Positions 25,354 to 34,565 of a stretch of 64,000 bases of DNA are shown piece after piece. Location of the stretch: the NCBI RefSeq assembly GCF_003387165.1, contig NZ_QUMW01000013.1, forward strand, positions 122,409 through 186,408, given 5' to 3'. Under the pieces are notes generated by a model. The model was not told where the DNA came from and did not search any database. It worked only from the letters and a program-made list of their open reading frames with translations. The translations under genes and the position numbers were made by a program. Source of the DNA: Jeotgalicoccus halotolerans. Lineage in GTDB: Bacteria > Bacillota > Bacilli > Staphylococcales > Salinicoccaceae. Every line of letters begins with the position of its first letter. Positions within the stretch are counted from its first letter, which is position 1.

Positions 25354-26103
25354 ATGATTGTGAAAACCGTTAATACTTATGATATTCAAATTAATGGACA
25401 ACTATTGAGAATAGCTGACCAAGCAGAACTCAAAGTGGATATACCGCCGTATAAAATCAAAAATTTACTGCTGAATGAACCAAGAGGCAATAAGTACGTG
25501 AATCTAATTACTTATAATATAAATTGTGAAGAAGAGATTTTAGAAGTTTTTCTGGATACTTCAAATATTATTGATAATAGAGATATTTTGCTTAAATCCT
25601 TTATAGCCTCTTTGGTTGACAGGGGGCGAATTAATAAGAAGATGATGTATCAAATCCGATTAAACGGGGAGGATATTTTATATAAACATGATGAATTACA
25701 GATATCATCTTTGTTCGAAGCACATAATAGCGGAGAGTTTTACACAATAAATGATAAAAAACTAAAAATAGAAGAAACCGCTCTAAATCTTGAAGTAAAT
25801 AATCTGACAGAAATTAAATCTTCAATACTAGAAATATATCAGCCGGATCTTGATTATCTTATTTTGTATAACTCAGGAATATTTGCAATTGTAAATAAGA
25901 ATGGAGACATTATTCCATATCCGGTTATAGAGGTCATTTCATTATTATATAAAAAGTATAAAGGGGAAGAACTGACTGGCTTAACCGGTAATAATATTGA
26001 AATTAATAATAACAGTTTTTTGTATAAATATTACTTAATAGCCAACTCACAATTTTATATTGATGATACAGATATTTACAGCGAAGGATTTATTATTATA
26101 TAA
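25354..26103 (+). CDS. Proline racemase-like protein without catalytic cysteines
   Basis: 249 residues. It resembles the upstream epimerase in collinear pieces: LLLNEPRGNKYVNLITY matches its KFLVNPPRGHDVMSGTILL, and the end YIDDTDIYSEGFIII matches MHDTDSMSEGYLLIPEI. The blocks that should hold Cys92 and Cys250 are absent or replaced, so it cannot epimerise by the known mechanism. The frame is intact, it has an AGGGGGACAGG ribosome binding site and it sits inside the operon, so it appears to be maintained. A regulatory, sensing or binding role is possible; a slowly decaying duplicate is the alternative. Confidence 0.65.
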   Translation: MIVKTVNTYDIQINGQLLRIADQAELKVDIPPYKIKNLLLNEPRGNKYVNLITYNINCEEEILEVFLDTSNIIDNRDILLKSFIASLVDRGRINKKMMYQIRLNGEDILYKHDELQISSLFEAHNSGEFYTINDKKLKIEETALNLEVNNLTEIKSSILEIYQPDLDYLILYNSGIFAIVNKNGDIIPYPVIEVISLLYKKYKGEELTGLTGNNIEINNNSFLYKYYLIANSQFYIDDTDIYSEGFIII

Positions 26104-26119
26104 AAATAGGAGGAATTTT

Positions 26120-27556
26120 ATGGTGAAAAACCCAAGATTACCAAGTGTCGCTATATTACTCTGCATCCTGGCCTTATTTGTAGTAATTATGTTTGGCAGT
26201 ATTGTAATTCTGGAGTTACCTATTCAATTGGCACTTTTAGCTGTGTGGTTCATGATTATGGGGTTCGGACTATACCTTGGCAACAGTTATTTAAAAATGG
26301 AGAAAGGTCTGCTGAAAGGTATCTATGAAGGTATGGGTGCCATACTTATTTTGATTGCTGTCGGGGCACTCATCGGCTCATGGATAGCGGGAGGTGTTGT
26401 GCCGACTATGATCTACTACGGGCTCGGTATAATCAGTCCAGGTATGTTTCTGATGGCAGCAATGATTATTTGCTCAATTACGGCAATCGCAACAGGTACA
26501 TCATTTGGTGCAGCAGGTACTGCCGGCATTGCAATGATGGGAATTGGAGAGAGTTTTGGACTGCCAGTTTACTTAGTAGCAGGTGCTGTTATTTCGGGTT
26601 GTTATGTCGGTGATAAAATGTCACCCTTATCTGATACAACTGTAATGACAGCTTCACTATCCAAAGTGGACTTATTCAGACATATTCATTCTATGGCCTA
26701 TGTATCGGTTCCTGCATTTATCATTGCAGCCATTGCATATTGGATTACAGGTTCAGTGATTTATGAGGGGACAGGTGATTTAACAATAGCGGAAAATACT
26801 ATGGCAGGACTTCAGGAAACATTCACAATATCCTGGTACATGCTTGTCCCTGCAGCTGTTGTTATCATAATGCTTATATTTAAGTTGCCGTCAGTACCGG
26901 TAATTATATTCGGTGCTTTGCTTGGAAGTTTATGGGCTGCCTTGTTTCAAGGTTACGGATTTATCGAAGCAATTCAGACATTATATTCCGGCAGCAGCTA
27001 TTCCACAGGCATCGACTTCATTGATATCCTGCTTGATCGCGGTGGTATCACTTTCATGCTTGAAGTTATTCTGTTAATTATTCTGGCCCTTGGAGTAGGC
27101 GGGTTGCTGCAGACAATTGGTGCATTTACCGTTATTGGGGATATATTTGCGAAATGGGCGACAAATACCGGTAATTTAACGCTGACTACAATGCTGGCAT
27201 CATTTTTCGGAGTGTTTTTTGGAGGTGCAGCTTATGTATCTCTTTTAACAGGAACTAAAATTACCGAAGAGAACTATGACCGTAAAAAGATATCGAGAAC
27301 TCTGTTATCCAGAAATGTGGAGGCTGGAGGAACGGTTACGACACCGATGGTTCCATGGTCCGATGGTGGTGTGTTTATGGCAACAACACTTGGTGTTGCT
27401 ACTCTCACGTATATTCCATTCTTCTGGTACGGATTCCTGGTTATTATCATTTCTTTGATTTACGGATATTTTGGTTTATTTATACTTGAAAAAGATGATT
27501 ATGAAAAAGCATTGGATGCAGAAATAGAAAAAGAAACTGATATAAGTAATTACTAA
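26120..27556 (+). CDS. NhaC-family antiporter of the sigma-54 operon
   Basis: 478 residues from ATG 26120, preceded by AGGAGG. The longer frame runs back into the previous gene. It has the family motifs AIATGTSFGAAGTAGIAMMGI and SGCYVGDKMSPLSDTTVMTAS, with about eleven membrane segments. It belongs to the same family as the antiporter at 10930 but is clearly diverged from it. Since the operon is for an amino or imino acid, an exchange of the substrate or product for Na+/H+ is possible. Confidence 0.85.
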   Translation: MVKNPRLPSVAILLCILALFVVIMFGSIVILELPIQLALLAVWFMIMGFGLYLGNSYLKMEKGLLKGIYEGMGAILILIAVGALIGSWIAGGVVPTMIYYGLGIISPGMFLMAAMIICSITAIATGTSFGAAGTAGIAMMGIGESFGLPVYLVAGAVISGCYVGDKMSPLSDTTVMTASLSKVDLFRHIHSMAYVSVPAFIIAAIAYWITGSVIYEGTGDLTIAENTMAGLQETFTISWYMLVPAAVVIIMLIFKLPSVPVIIFGALLGSLWAALFQGYGFIEAIQTLYSGSSYSTGIDFIDILLDRGGITFMLEVILLIILALGVGGLLQTIGAFTVIGDIFAKWATNTGNLTLTTMLASFFGVFFGGAAYVSLLTGTKITEENYDRKKISRTLLSRNVEAGGTVTTPMVPWSDGGVFMATTLGVATLTYIPFFWYGFLVIIISLIYGYFGLFILEKDDYEKALDAEIEKETDISNY

Positions 27557-27593
27557 TATGATATTCTTTAAGTAAAAGAATAGAGGTTATCTA

Positions 27594-28064
27594 ATGAAAA
27601 TTTATTTGGCAAGTCCGTTTTTTGATGCTGAGCAAGTGGAGAGAGTTAAGAGAGTGGAAGCTGCCTTGGAACAAAACCCAACAGTGACTGAAGTATTTTC
27701 ACCGCGTCTCCAGCAGGATGAACACCTTGAACACGGTTCGGATGAGTGGCGCGAGTTTGTTTATAACAATGATATCAAACATGTTGAATGGTGCGATGCA
27801 GTCGTAGCTGTACATGATTATATCGGAGAGCATGTTGACCCGGGTACAGGTTTTGAAATCGGCTACGGCAAGGCGCTGGGTAAATTTATCGTACTTTATC
27901 AGGAAAAAGATCCTGAGACGGAAGCTCCGGTAAATCTGATGCTGACGGATTCACTGGATGTCTACTTACAGGATATTGATGATTTGGCCAAATATGATTT
28001 TAATGAGAAGAAAAAAATCAGATTTGAAAATTATTATCATGCTCCGGTAGCTGAAGATAAATAA
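27594..28064 (+). CDS. Nucleoside 2-deoxyribosyltransferase family protein
   Basis: 156 residues. The start MKIYLASPFFDAEQVERV, the DIKHVEWCDAVVAVHD block and DPGTGFEIGYGKALGK with the likely catalytic Glu are family signatures. The enzymes move deoxyribose between bases; members also hydrolyse nucleotides. It follows the antiporter by 37 bases and precedes the operon's terminator, so it is probably read from the sigma-54 promoter. Its link to imino-acid catabolism is unclear. Confidence 0.85.
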   Translation: MKIYLASPFFDAEQVERVKRVEAALEQNPTVTEVFSPRLQQDEHLEHGSDEWREFVYNNDIKHVEWCDAVVAVHDYIGEHVDPGTGFEIGYGKALGKFIVLYQEKDPETEAPVNLMLTDSLDVYLQDIDDLAKYDFNEKKKIRFENYYHAPVAEDK

Positions 28065-28072
28065 AATTTTTC

Positions 28073-28103
28073 ACAGCATATTTTCAGAATATGCTGTTTT
28101 TTT
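28073..28103 (+). terminator. Terminator of the sigma-54 operon
   Basis: ACAGCATATT pairs with AATATGCTGT around TTCAG, followed by T-run. Confidence 0.88.
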
Positions 28104-28174
28104 ATTATTTTTGTATGTTATAGCATATAAAAATATGTTATGGTGATTAAAATCTGATTGAGAGGTGAGTAATT

Positions 28175-28729
28175 ATGAAAGAAAATGTAGCCTTTATCGG
28201 CAGTAATCTCCAAAAAATCCGCAAAGAACGAAATTTAAGTCTCGATAAAACTTCAGTGCTCACCGGTGTCAGCAAGGCGATGCTTGCGCAGATTGAAAGA
28301 GGTGACTCAACGCCGACGGTCACAACATTATGGAAAATAGCAGATGGTCTAAAAATCTCTTTTTCTTCCTTGATTACCCGTCCGCAAAAAGCTATGCAGG
28401 TAATCAGAAAAGAGGATACACAGCTTGTAACAGAAAATGATAAACGTTACCGCGTTTATAATGTCGTACCTTTTTCGCCGGAAAAATTGTTCGAAGTTTA
28501 TAATGTAGAAATTGACCCCGGAAGCGGACACAGTTCAGATTCTCATACTCCGGGAGTGGAGGAGTATATATTTATAAATAAAGGACGGCTGACGATGGAT
28601 ATTAACGGGACTTCAACCTTTCTCAAGGAAGATGAATCAATAATATTTGACGGCAATCAGCCGCATGTTTATAAAAATGACGGAGAAGTTATGGTGAAAC
28701 TGACGATGGTCATGCACTACAGAAAATAA
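28175..28729 (+). CDS. XRE-cupin regulator next to azlCD
   Basis: 184 residues. N-terminal helix-turn-helix at about 10-65 (LSLDKTSVLTGVSKAMLAQIERG) and a cupin at about 105-180 (HTPGVEEYIFINKGRLTMDINGT). It is 27 bases ahead of azlC and presumably co-transcribed with azlCD, so it likely controls branched-chain amino-acid or analogue export. It differs from the two other regulators of this design in the window, which have LSDRSGLSISFLSQIERG-type recognition helices. Confidence 0.88.
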   Translation: MKENVAFIGSNLQKIRKERNLSLDKTSVLTGVSKAMLAQIERGDSTPTVTTLWKIADGLKISFSSLITRPQKAMQVIRKEDTQLVTENDKRYRVYNVVPFSPEKLFEVYNVEIDPGSGHSSDSHTPGVEEYIFINKGRLTMDINGTSTFLKEDESIIFDGNQPHVYKNDGEVMVKLTMVMHYRK

Positions 28730-28756
28730 AAATATAAACAAAAAAGGGTGACAGCA

Positions 28757-29464
28757 ATGTCGTTTGAATACCATATTGCAACACTGAAATACGCTTTTCC
28801 AAAAACCATACCGATTTTAGCAGGCTTTACTTTCCTGGGAATTGCTTACGGGATTTACATGAACTCACTTGGTTTCGGTCCTGCCTATGCCATCTTAATG
28901 AGTATATTTATCTTCGCGGGATCGATGGAATTCGTTGCCGGCAGTATGCTGCTCGGTGCATTTAATCCCTTAAGTGCTTTATTGCTTACTTTAATGATTA
29001 ATGCAAGACACTTATTTTACGGTATTTCCATGCTGGACAAGTTTAAAGGTATCGGCAAGAAGAAGTATTACTTAATCTACGGCATGTGTGATGAAACATT
29101 CGTTATTAACAGTACGGAAAAAGCACCTGCCCATATTAACTCCGGCTGGTTCATGTTTTATGTAACCGTCCTGAATCAGCTGTACTGGGTCGGCGGCACA
29201 ACAATCGGCAGCCTGTTCGGTTCAGCAGTAACCTTCAATACAGAAGGACTGGAATTTGTTATGACAGCCTTGTTTGTTGTCATCTTTTTAGATCAGTGGA
29301 TGAAAGAAAGATATCATGTCAGTTCAGTTGTCGGAATTGGTGCATCGATATTGAGTCTCGTTATTTTCGGTCCTGAGAACTTTATCATTCCCGCGATGGT
29401 AATTATTTTAATTGCACTGACACTGATCAGGAAAGTAATTGAGAAAAGAGAGGTGATCTCGTGA
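28757..29464 (+). CDS. azlC: AzlC-family branched-chain amino-acid permease subunit
   Basis: 235 residues from ATG 28757; AAGGGTGAC before it is the ribosome binding site, so the GTG nine bases upstream is rejected. The stretch [28 protein letters not shown] with [37 protein letters not shown] is the AzlC/YgaZ signature. With AzlD it exports branched-chain amino acids or analogues such as azaleucine. The stop overlaps the azlD start. Confidence 0.9.
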   Translation: MSFEYHIATLKYAFPKTIPILAGFTFLGIAYGIYMNSLGFGPAYAILMSIFIFAGSMEFVAGSMLLGAFNPLSALLLTLMINARHLFYGISMLDKFKGIGKKKYYLIYGMCDETFVINSTEKAPAHINSGWFMFYVTVLNQLYWVGGTTIGSLFGSAVTFNTEGLEFVMTALFVVIFLDQWMKERYHVSSVVGIGASILSLVIFGPENFIIPAMVIILIALTLIRKVIEKREVIS

Positions 29465-29790
29465 TGACCTTAACCCAGCAGATTATTATCATCGGATGTG
29501 TAGTGCTTGGAACGATGACAACCAGATTCCTGCCATTTATTATATTTAATAACGATAAAGAAACACCGCCTTACATAAAATACTTGGGCTATATGCTGCC
29601 GCCGGCTGTATTCGGTCTGCTGGTTGTGTATGCTCTCCGGGAAGTTGAACTGACAACGGTGTCCGGTTTTGTCCCGGAGATGCTCGCTGTAGGATTGATA
29701 ATTGTACTGCATTACTGGAAGAAAAATATGCTGCTGTCGATAGCCGGAGGCACTATATTTTATATGATCCTGGTGCAGATGGTGTTCTAA
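29461..29790 (+). CDS. azlD: AzlD-family branched-chain amino-acid export partner
   Basis: 109 residues with about four membrane segments; translation may start at GTG 29461 or ATG 29464 and overlaps azlC. The segment [39 protein letters not shown] is typical of AzlD. The last 66 bases (29724-29789) are present again at 36164-36229 with four differences. Confidence 0.9.
   Translation: MMTLTQQIIIIGCVVLGTMTTRFLPFIIFNNDKETPPYIKYLGYMLPPAVFGLLVVYALREVELTTVSGFVPEMLAVGLIIVLHYWKKNMLLSIAGGTIFYMILVQMVF
29724..29789 (+). repeat. Direct repeat: 3' end of azlD, copy 1
   Basis: 62 of 66 bases match 36164-36229 in the same orientation. The two copies flank the hydantoinase/oxoprolinase island and the nitrilase remnant. 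Confidence 0.9.
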
Positions 29791-29803
29791 ATGAATACTT
29801 AAT

Positions 29804-29838
29804 GAAAAGATGCTTATTTTTTATAGGCATCTTTTTAA
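29804..29838 (+). terminator. Terminator after azlD
   Basis: AAAAGATGC pairs with GCATCTTTT around an AT-rich loop, followed by T. Confidence 0.75.
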
Positions 29839-29864
29839 TTTATTTAAAACTTCAGAAAACTTAT

Positions 29865-29878
29865 TGTAAACGCTTTTA
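29865..29878 (+). promoter_or_regulatory. Catabolite-responsive element (cre) before the hydantoinase island
   Basis: TGTAAACGCTTTTA fits the CcpA consensus TGWAANCGNTNWCA at 13 of 14 positions. It covers the -35 region of a promoter with -10 TATGAT at 29892-29897, so repression by CcpA in the presence of good carbon sources is expected. Confidence 0.65.
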
Positions 29879-29943
29879 TTTTTCAGAATAGTATGATAAG
29901 ATTTTTTTAATTACAGTAATACTGGAATTAAAAAGGAGGTATT

Positions 29944-30483
29944 ATGGAAAGCATACCCGTATCTATTAAATCTTTGCGTTTAGAAAAAAAACTCACCCTT
30001 AAAGAGTTGAGCAGTAAAACAGATTTATCTGTCAGTTTTTTATCACAAATTGAAAGAGGAGAAAGTTCACCTGCTATTACATCATTAAATAAAATTGCAG
30101 AAGCTTTAGATGTTGATATTACACACTTTTTTAATCCTCCCAAGTCAGAAGACTTTATGATTTCTTTTGAAACTGCAGAACCTTTTAAAGTAGAGCATTC
30201 ATCTCAAACGATGTATCGCATGTCTAGTGATTTCGAAAATAGGACATTAGAAAACTACATAATTGAAATTCCCCCAGGAGCAAGAAATGAAAAAATGCGT
30301 CATGTCGGAGAAGAACTATACTACTTAATAGAAGGAAAACTTACAGTATACGTGAATGAAAAGATATATGAATTGAATCAAAATGATGTTATTCATTTTC
30401 CTTCTAATATCTCTCATTATTATGAGAATAATAGTGAGAATATAGCCAAGATTCTATGCGTAGTTACGCCAACACTATTTTAA
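29944..30483 (+). CDS. XRE-cupin regulator of the hydantoinase island
   Basis: 179 residues. Helix-turn-helix at about 8-62 (LKELSSKTDLSVSFLSQIERGE) and cupin at about 100-175 (RHVGEELYYLIEGKLTVYVNE). Of the other two it is more like the one at 13985. It lies 18 bases before hyuA and should govern the operon. Like the rest of the island it is AT-rich and uses many TTA/AGA/ATA codons, unlike azlCD. Confidence 0.88.
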   Translation: MESIPVSIKSLRLEKKLTLKELSSKTDLSVSFLSQIERGESSPAITSLNKIAEALDVDITHFFNPPKSEDFMISFETAEPFKVEHSSQTMYRMSSDFENRTLENYIIEIPPGARNEKMRHVGEELYYLIEGKLTVYVNEKIYELNQNDVIHFPSNISHYYENNSENIAKILCVVTPTLF

Positions 30484-30501
30484 ATTGAAAGGAAGTTTTT
30501 T

Positions 30502-32538
30502 ATGAGAGTTGCTACAGATATAGGTGGAACATTTACAGATTTAGTAGCAGTAGATGATAACGGGAAAATTATAGTCGGAAAGTCTGATACTACACCAAAT
30601 AAATTTGAAAAAGGTATTTTTAATGTTATTGAACAAGCGAATATAGATTTAAAAGATATACAAATGTTCTTTCATGGAACAACAGTAGTCATAAACACAC
30701 TAACGGAAAAAACTGGTGTAAAAACTGGCTTAATTACAACAAAAGGATTTAGAGATGTTTTAGAAATAGCAAGGGGAAACAGACCAGATTTATTTAATCT
30801 TAAATATAAGAAACCTGAGCCTATAGTAGAGAGACATTTGCGTAAAGAAATTTCTGAAAGATTAGACTATAAAGGTGAAGTGATTTCTCCCTTAAATACT
30901 GACGAGCTTAATGAGATACTAACTTACTTTAAAGAATATAACGTAAAAGCCATAGCAGTATCTTTGCTACACAGCTATAAAAATGATGAGCACGAAAAGC
31001 AAGTTCTAAATTATATTAGAACAAATTATCCAGAATTCAGTGTGACAATTTCTAGCGAATTAAGTAAAGAATGGCGAGAGTATGAACGTACTTCAACGGC
31101 TGCTTTTAATGCTTATGTGAAACCAATTGCCCACGATTATCTGACTAATCTAGAACAGAACTTGATTGATAAAAGCAGCTGCAAAAAAAATTACATCATG
31201 CAGTCTAATGGTGGTACGAGTACTTTTGAGATTGCCAAGAAAACACCTATAAATATGATTGAATCTGGACCAGTAGCTGGAATATTCGGGGCTTCCATAT
31301 TAGGAGAAGTAATAGATGAAAATAATTTAATTGTATTGGATATTGGAGGAACTACTGCAAAATGTTCATTAGTGGAAAATGGAAATGTGAAAATTTCGAC
31401 GAATTACCATATGGAGAAAACGGAACGCTATGCAGGTTACCCTTTGAAGGTGCCTGTCGTTGACATTATTGAAATTGGGAACGGTGGTGGTTCAATAGCC
31501 TGGATTGATGATAGTGGGTCTATAAAAGTAGGACCTAAATCTGCCGGAGCAGATCCTGGACCAATAGCATATGGGCGCGGGGGAAATAAACCTACAACAA
31601 CTGATGCGAATATCCTTTTAGGAAGGTTAGCTTTGAGGAACTTTGAGACAAGTACATCGCTTGAAGAGATCAAAAATAAATTTGAAATTAGTTTGGGCAA
31701 ACAGCTAAATACAAAAACTGATGATTTAGCAATGGGAATTGTAAAAATCGCTAACTCAAATATGTTGAATGCCTTGAAACTGATTTCAGTTAGAAAAGGT
31801 TATGACCCAAGGGACTTCACGCTAGTAGCAATTGGCGGAGGAGGTCCGATGCATTCACAAGCATTGGCACGTGAGTTAGGAATTAAAAAAGTAGTTATTC
31901 CTTCAACATCATCAGTATTCGCATCGTGGGGAATGTTAATGTCTGATATTCGACATGACTACTCACAGACACTGTTACTACCAGCAAGAGGAATAAGTTA
32001 TAAAGAAGTTAATTCTGTGTATGATGAAATTATTCGAAAAGCAGAAGAAACCTTGAATACTGAAGGTGTTGAAGCTAGTGATGTAGTTATTACAAAAAGC
32101 TTAGATATGAGGTATGAAGGTCAGGAACATACTGTAGAAATTCATGTTCCGTATGAGAATATTGATGAAAATAATATTGAGGAAATCATTAAAAATTTCC
32201 ACGAGAACCATGATCGTATGTACTCATATACACTGCCAGAAAATGAATTAGAAATAGTAAATATAAAAATACAAGCTTTAGGTAAACTTGAAAAACCTAA
32301 AATGATTGAGACTGATACTGAGGAAGGCACAGCACTAAAAGAAGAGAGAGAAGTTTTTTATGAGGAAAGTGGCTGGATACATGTTTCGGTATATGATAAG
32401 AACAAACTTAAAGTAGAAGAAAGTGTAACTGGACCAGCTATTATCGAGGAACAGTCAACCTCAATAATATTACATGATGGAGACGTATTACAAAAAGATA
32501 AATATGGAAATCTAGTGATTGAGATAGGAGGTCAATAA
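30502..32538 (+). CDS. Hydantoinase/oxoprolinase family protein, subunit A
   Basis: 678 residues. N-terminal actin-like ATP-binding motif ATDIGGTFTDLVAVDDNGKI, then FHGTTVVINTLTEKTG and the DIGGTTAKCSLVENG phosphate loop, and the C-terminal HyuA domain with GGGGPMHSQALARELG. These proteins hydrolyse cyclic amides such as N-methylhydantoin or 5-oxoproline with ATP together with the B subunit. The stop is one base before hyuB. The exact substrate is unknown; the neighbouring NCS1 permease suggests a hydantoin, pyrimidine or related ring. Confidence 0.92.
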   Translation: MRVATDIGGTFTDLVAVDDNGKIIVGKSDTTPNKFEKGIFNVIEQANIDLKDIQMFFHGTTVVINTLTEKTGVKTGLITTKGFRDVLEIARGNRPDLFNLKYKKPEPIVERHLRKEISERLDYKGEVISPLNTDELNEILTYFKEYNVKAIAVSLLHSYKNDEHEKQVLNYIRTNYPEFSVTISSELSKEWREYERTSTAAFNAYVKPIAHDYLTNLEQNLIDKSSCKKNYIMQSNGGTSTFEIAKKTPINMIESGPVAGIFGASILGEVIDENNLIVLDIGGTTAKCSLVENGNVKISTNYHMEKTERYAGYPLKVPVVDIIEIGNGGGSIAWIDDSGSIKVGPKSAGADPGPIAYGRGGNKPTTTDANILLGRLALRNFETSTSLEEIKNKFEISLGKQLNTKTDDLAMGIVKIANSNMLNALKLISVRKGYDPRDFTLVAIGGGGPMHSQALARELGIKKVVIPSTSSVFASWGMLMSDIRHDYSQTLLLPARGISYKEVNSVYDEIIRKAEETLNTEGVEASDVVITKSLDMRYEGQEHTVEIHVPYENIDENNIEEIIKNFHENHDRMYSYTLPENELEIVNIKIQALGKLEKPKMIETDTEEGTALKEEREVFYEESGWIHVSVYDKNKLKVEESVTGPAIIEEQSTSIILHDGDVLQKDKYGNLVIEIGGQ

Positions 32539-32539
32539 T

Positions 32540-34219
32540 ATGAAATCTTATAAAACAAACCCATTTACTTATGAAGTAATTAAAGATGCACTTATTGCTA
32601 CCGGAGAAGAAATGTTTATCGCACTAGCAAAAACATCTATGAGTCCAATTGTCTATGAAGTTTTAGATTATGCTTGTGGATTAACTAATCATAAAGGTGA
32701 ACTCGTTACACAAGGGAATGGTGTAACAGGATTTATTGGTATGTTGTCATTTATGGTTAAAGATACGATTGAGAAACACGGCGATACTATAAAAGAAGGT
32801 GACATTTTTATTATCAATGATCCATATAAAGGTGGGGGGTCACATTTAAATGATGTTGGACTTGTGATGCCTATATTTTATAAAGGGCAATTAATTTCCT
32901 TTGTCGCTAACAAAGCACATTGGACAGATGTAGGAGGTAAAGATCCTGGCTCTATGTCTACAAACTCAACCGAAATTTATCAAGAAGGTCTGCAATTCGC
33001 TTGTTTAAGGTTATTTTCAGAAGGCGAAGTAAATGACCCACTACTTAAATTTATTGAAACGAATGTGAGACATCCTGAAATCTCTATCGGTGATTTATGG
33101 GCACAAGTAGCCTCATTACGGACGGGAGAAAAAAGACTTAAAGAATTATGCGAAAAATATGAAAGTGAAGTCATTATCGAAAGTATGGAGCGATTCTTGG
33201 ACCAGGGAGAAAGACTTGCATTAAAAGAAATTGAAAAACTTCCAAAGGGTACTTTTGAGTTGAGTGACTTGATTGATGATGATGGAATAACTGATGATCA
33301 GATTAATATTCAAATAAAAATTACAATCACAGATAATGAATTCATCTGTGATTTCACTGGCACAGATACACAAGTGCAAGGCCCCATTAATAGTTCATAT
33401 ACAGGATTAGTATCATCTGTTAGAACAATTTTTCTTGCTATAACTAACCCCGCACAAGATATCAATGATGGTGCTTTTAGACCATTAACAGTAATTGCGG
33501 AAAAAGGTTCTGTAGTAAATACTTCTAGTCCAGCACCGACCTCAATGTATTGGGAATCTATGTTGTATGGCAGTGAACTTATCTGGAAGTCTCTCGCTCC
33601 ATATCTTCCAGATAAACTAACGGCAGGACATCTTATGTCCGTTTGTACCGTTATCATGGGTGGTAAACATCCTGATAAAGATGGGGATTTTTTAATTGTT
33701 GAACCATCGGTTGGTGGTTGGGGAGCAGGAAATAACCAGGATGGAGACACAGGACAATTTTGCATATTAGATGGTGAAACGTTTAATGTTCCTGTAGAAA
33801 TAGCAGAGACAACCTATGGTGTCATCATTGATGAATATTCTATGCGGACAGATGGAGCTGGGGCAGGAAAACATCGTGGAGGACCTGGGGTTATTAGAAG
33901 TTACCGTGCATTAACTGATAATCAATTTTTCACAGCAAGTTACGGCCATCATAAATTAAATGTATGGGGCTCAGCAGGAGGGATGGACGGTTCTAATAAT
34001 GAATTTCTTATTGAGAAAGCAGATGGGACTGTTGATGGTCCATTTGGTAAGTACAATCAATACAAATTGAATAAAGGCGATAAAGTAGTGCTAAAAACTG
34101 CAACAGGTGGAGGATACGGTGATCCCAAGGAACGAAGTAAAAAAGATGTGGAAAACGATATTCTAAATGGTTACATCACAGTCGAACAAGCGAATAGGTT
34201 TTATGGATATAGTAGGTGA
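32540..34219 (+). CDS. Hydantoinase B/oxoprolinase family protein
   Basis: 559 residues, the normal length. The segments EALxxTGEEMFIALAKTSMSPIVYE-like start, GDIFIINDPYKGGGSHLNDVGLVMPIF and the C-terminal TGGGYGDPKERSKKDVENDI are HyuB signatures. It forms the hydrolase with the A subunit one base upstream. The cupin gene follows after six bases. Confidence 0.92.
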   Translation: MKSYKTNPFTYEVIKDALIATGEEMFIALAKTSMSPIVYEVLDYACGLTNHKGELVTQGNGVTGFIGMLSFMVKDTIEKHGDTIKEGDIFIINDPYKGGGSHLNDVGLVMPIFYKGQLISFVANKAHWTDVGGKDPGSMSTNSTEIYQEGLQFACLRLFSEGEVNDPLLKFIETNVRHPEISIGDLWAQVASLRTGEKRLKELCEKYESEVIIESMERFLDQGERLALKEIEKLPKGTFELSDLIDDDGITDDQINIQIKITITDNEFICDFTGTDTQVQGPINSSYTGLVSSVRTIFLAITNPAQDINDGAFRPLTVIAEKGSVVNTSSPAPTSMYWESMLYGSELIWKSLAPYLPDKLTAGHLMSVCTVIMGGKHPDKDGDFLIVEPSVGGWGAGNNQDGDTGQFCILDGETFNVPVEIAETTYGVIIDEYSMRTDGAGAGKHRGGPGVIRSYRALTDNQFFTASYGHHKLNVWGSAGGMDGSNNEFLIEKADGTVDGPFGKYNQYKLNKGDKVVLKTATGGGYGDPKERSKKDVENDILNGYITVEQANRFYGYSR

Positions 34220-34225
34220 TTAGAT

Positions 34226-34552
34226 ATGGAAATTAGAAAATTAGCAGTAAATGACAATAAAAGCTCGTTGTTTATGCACTCTATGTTTGAAGATGTGTTA
34301 CAAGAAAAAGGAATAAATGGAACTTTTAATTATGTGGAAATTTCAGGTAACACTAAACTACCAGAAAATGGTTGGACAAGTCATGATTTTGATGAATTTT
34401 CACTTGTAATAGAAGGAGAGATAGAATCAATTATTGATGGAAAGGTATATACAGTGGGTCCAGGAGATTACACTTTAATAAAAAAAGGGACACCTCATCA
34501 GTCGTATAATCGTAATAATGAAACTTGTAGAATCATAAGTTTATTAATTTAG
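34226..34552 (+). CDS. Small cupin-domain protein
   Basis: 108 residues, a single cupin barrel. SHDFDEFSLVIEGEIESIIDG is motif 1 and GPGDYTLIKKGTPHQSYN motif 2, with His/Glu/His available as metal ligands. It lies between hyuB and the permease, so it may act on a ring intermediate or isomer, or serve as a sensor. No specific function can be claimed. Confidence 0.8.
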   Translation: MEIRKLAVNDNKSSLFMHSMFEDVLQEKGINGTFNYVEISGNTKLPENGWTSHDFDEFSLVIEGEIESIIDGKVYTVGPGDYTLIKKGTPHQSYNRNNETCRIISLLI

Positions 34553-34565
34553 AAGGAGTGTTGAG

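Noticed and set aside
33310..33765. 151-codon open frame on the minus strand
   Set aside because: Antisense of hyuB; no support.
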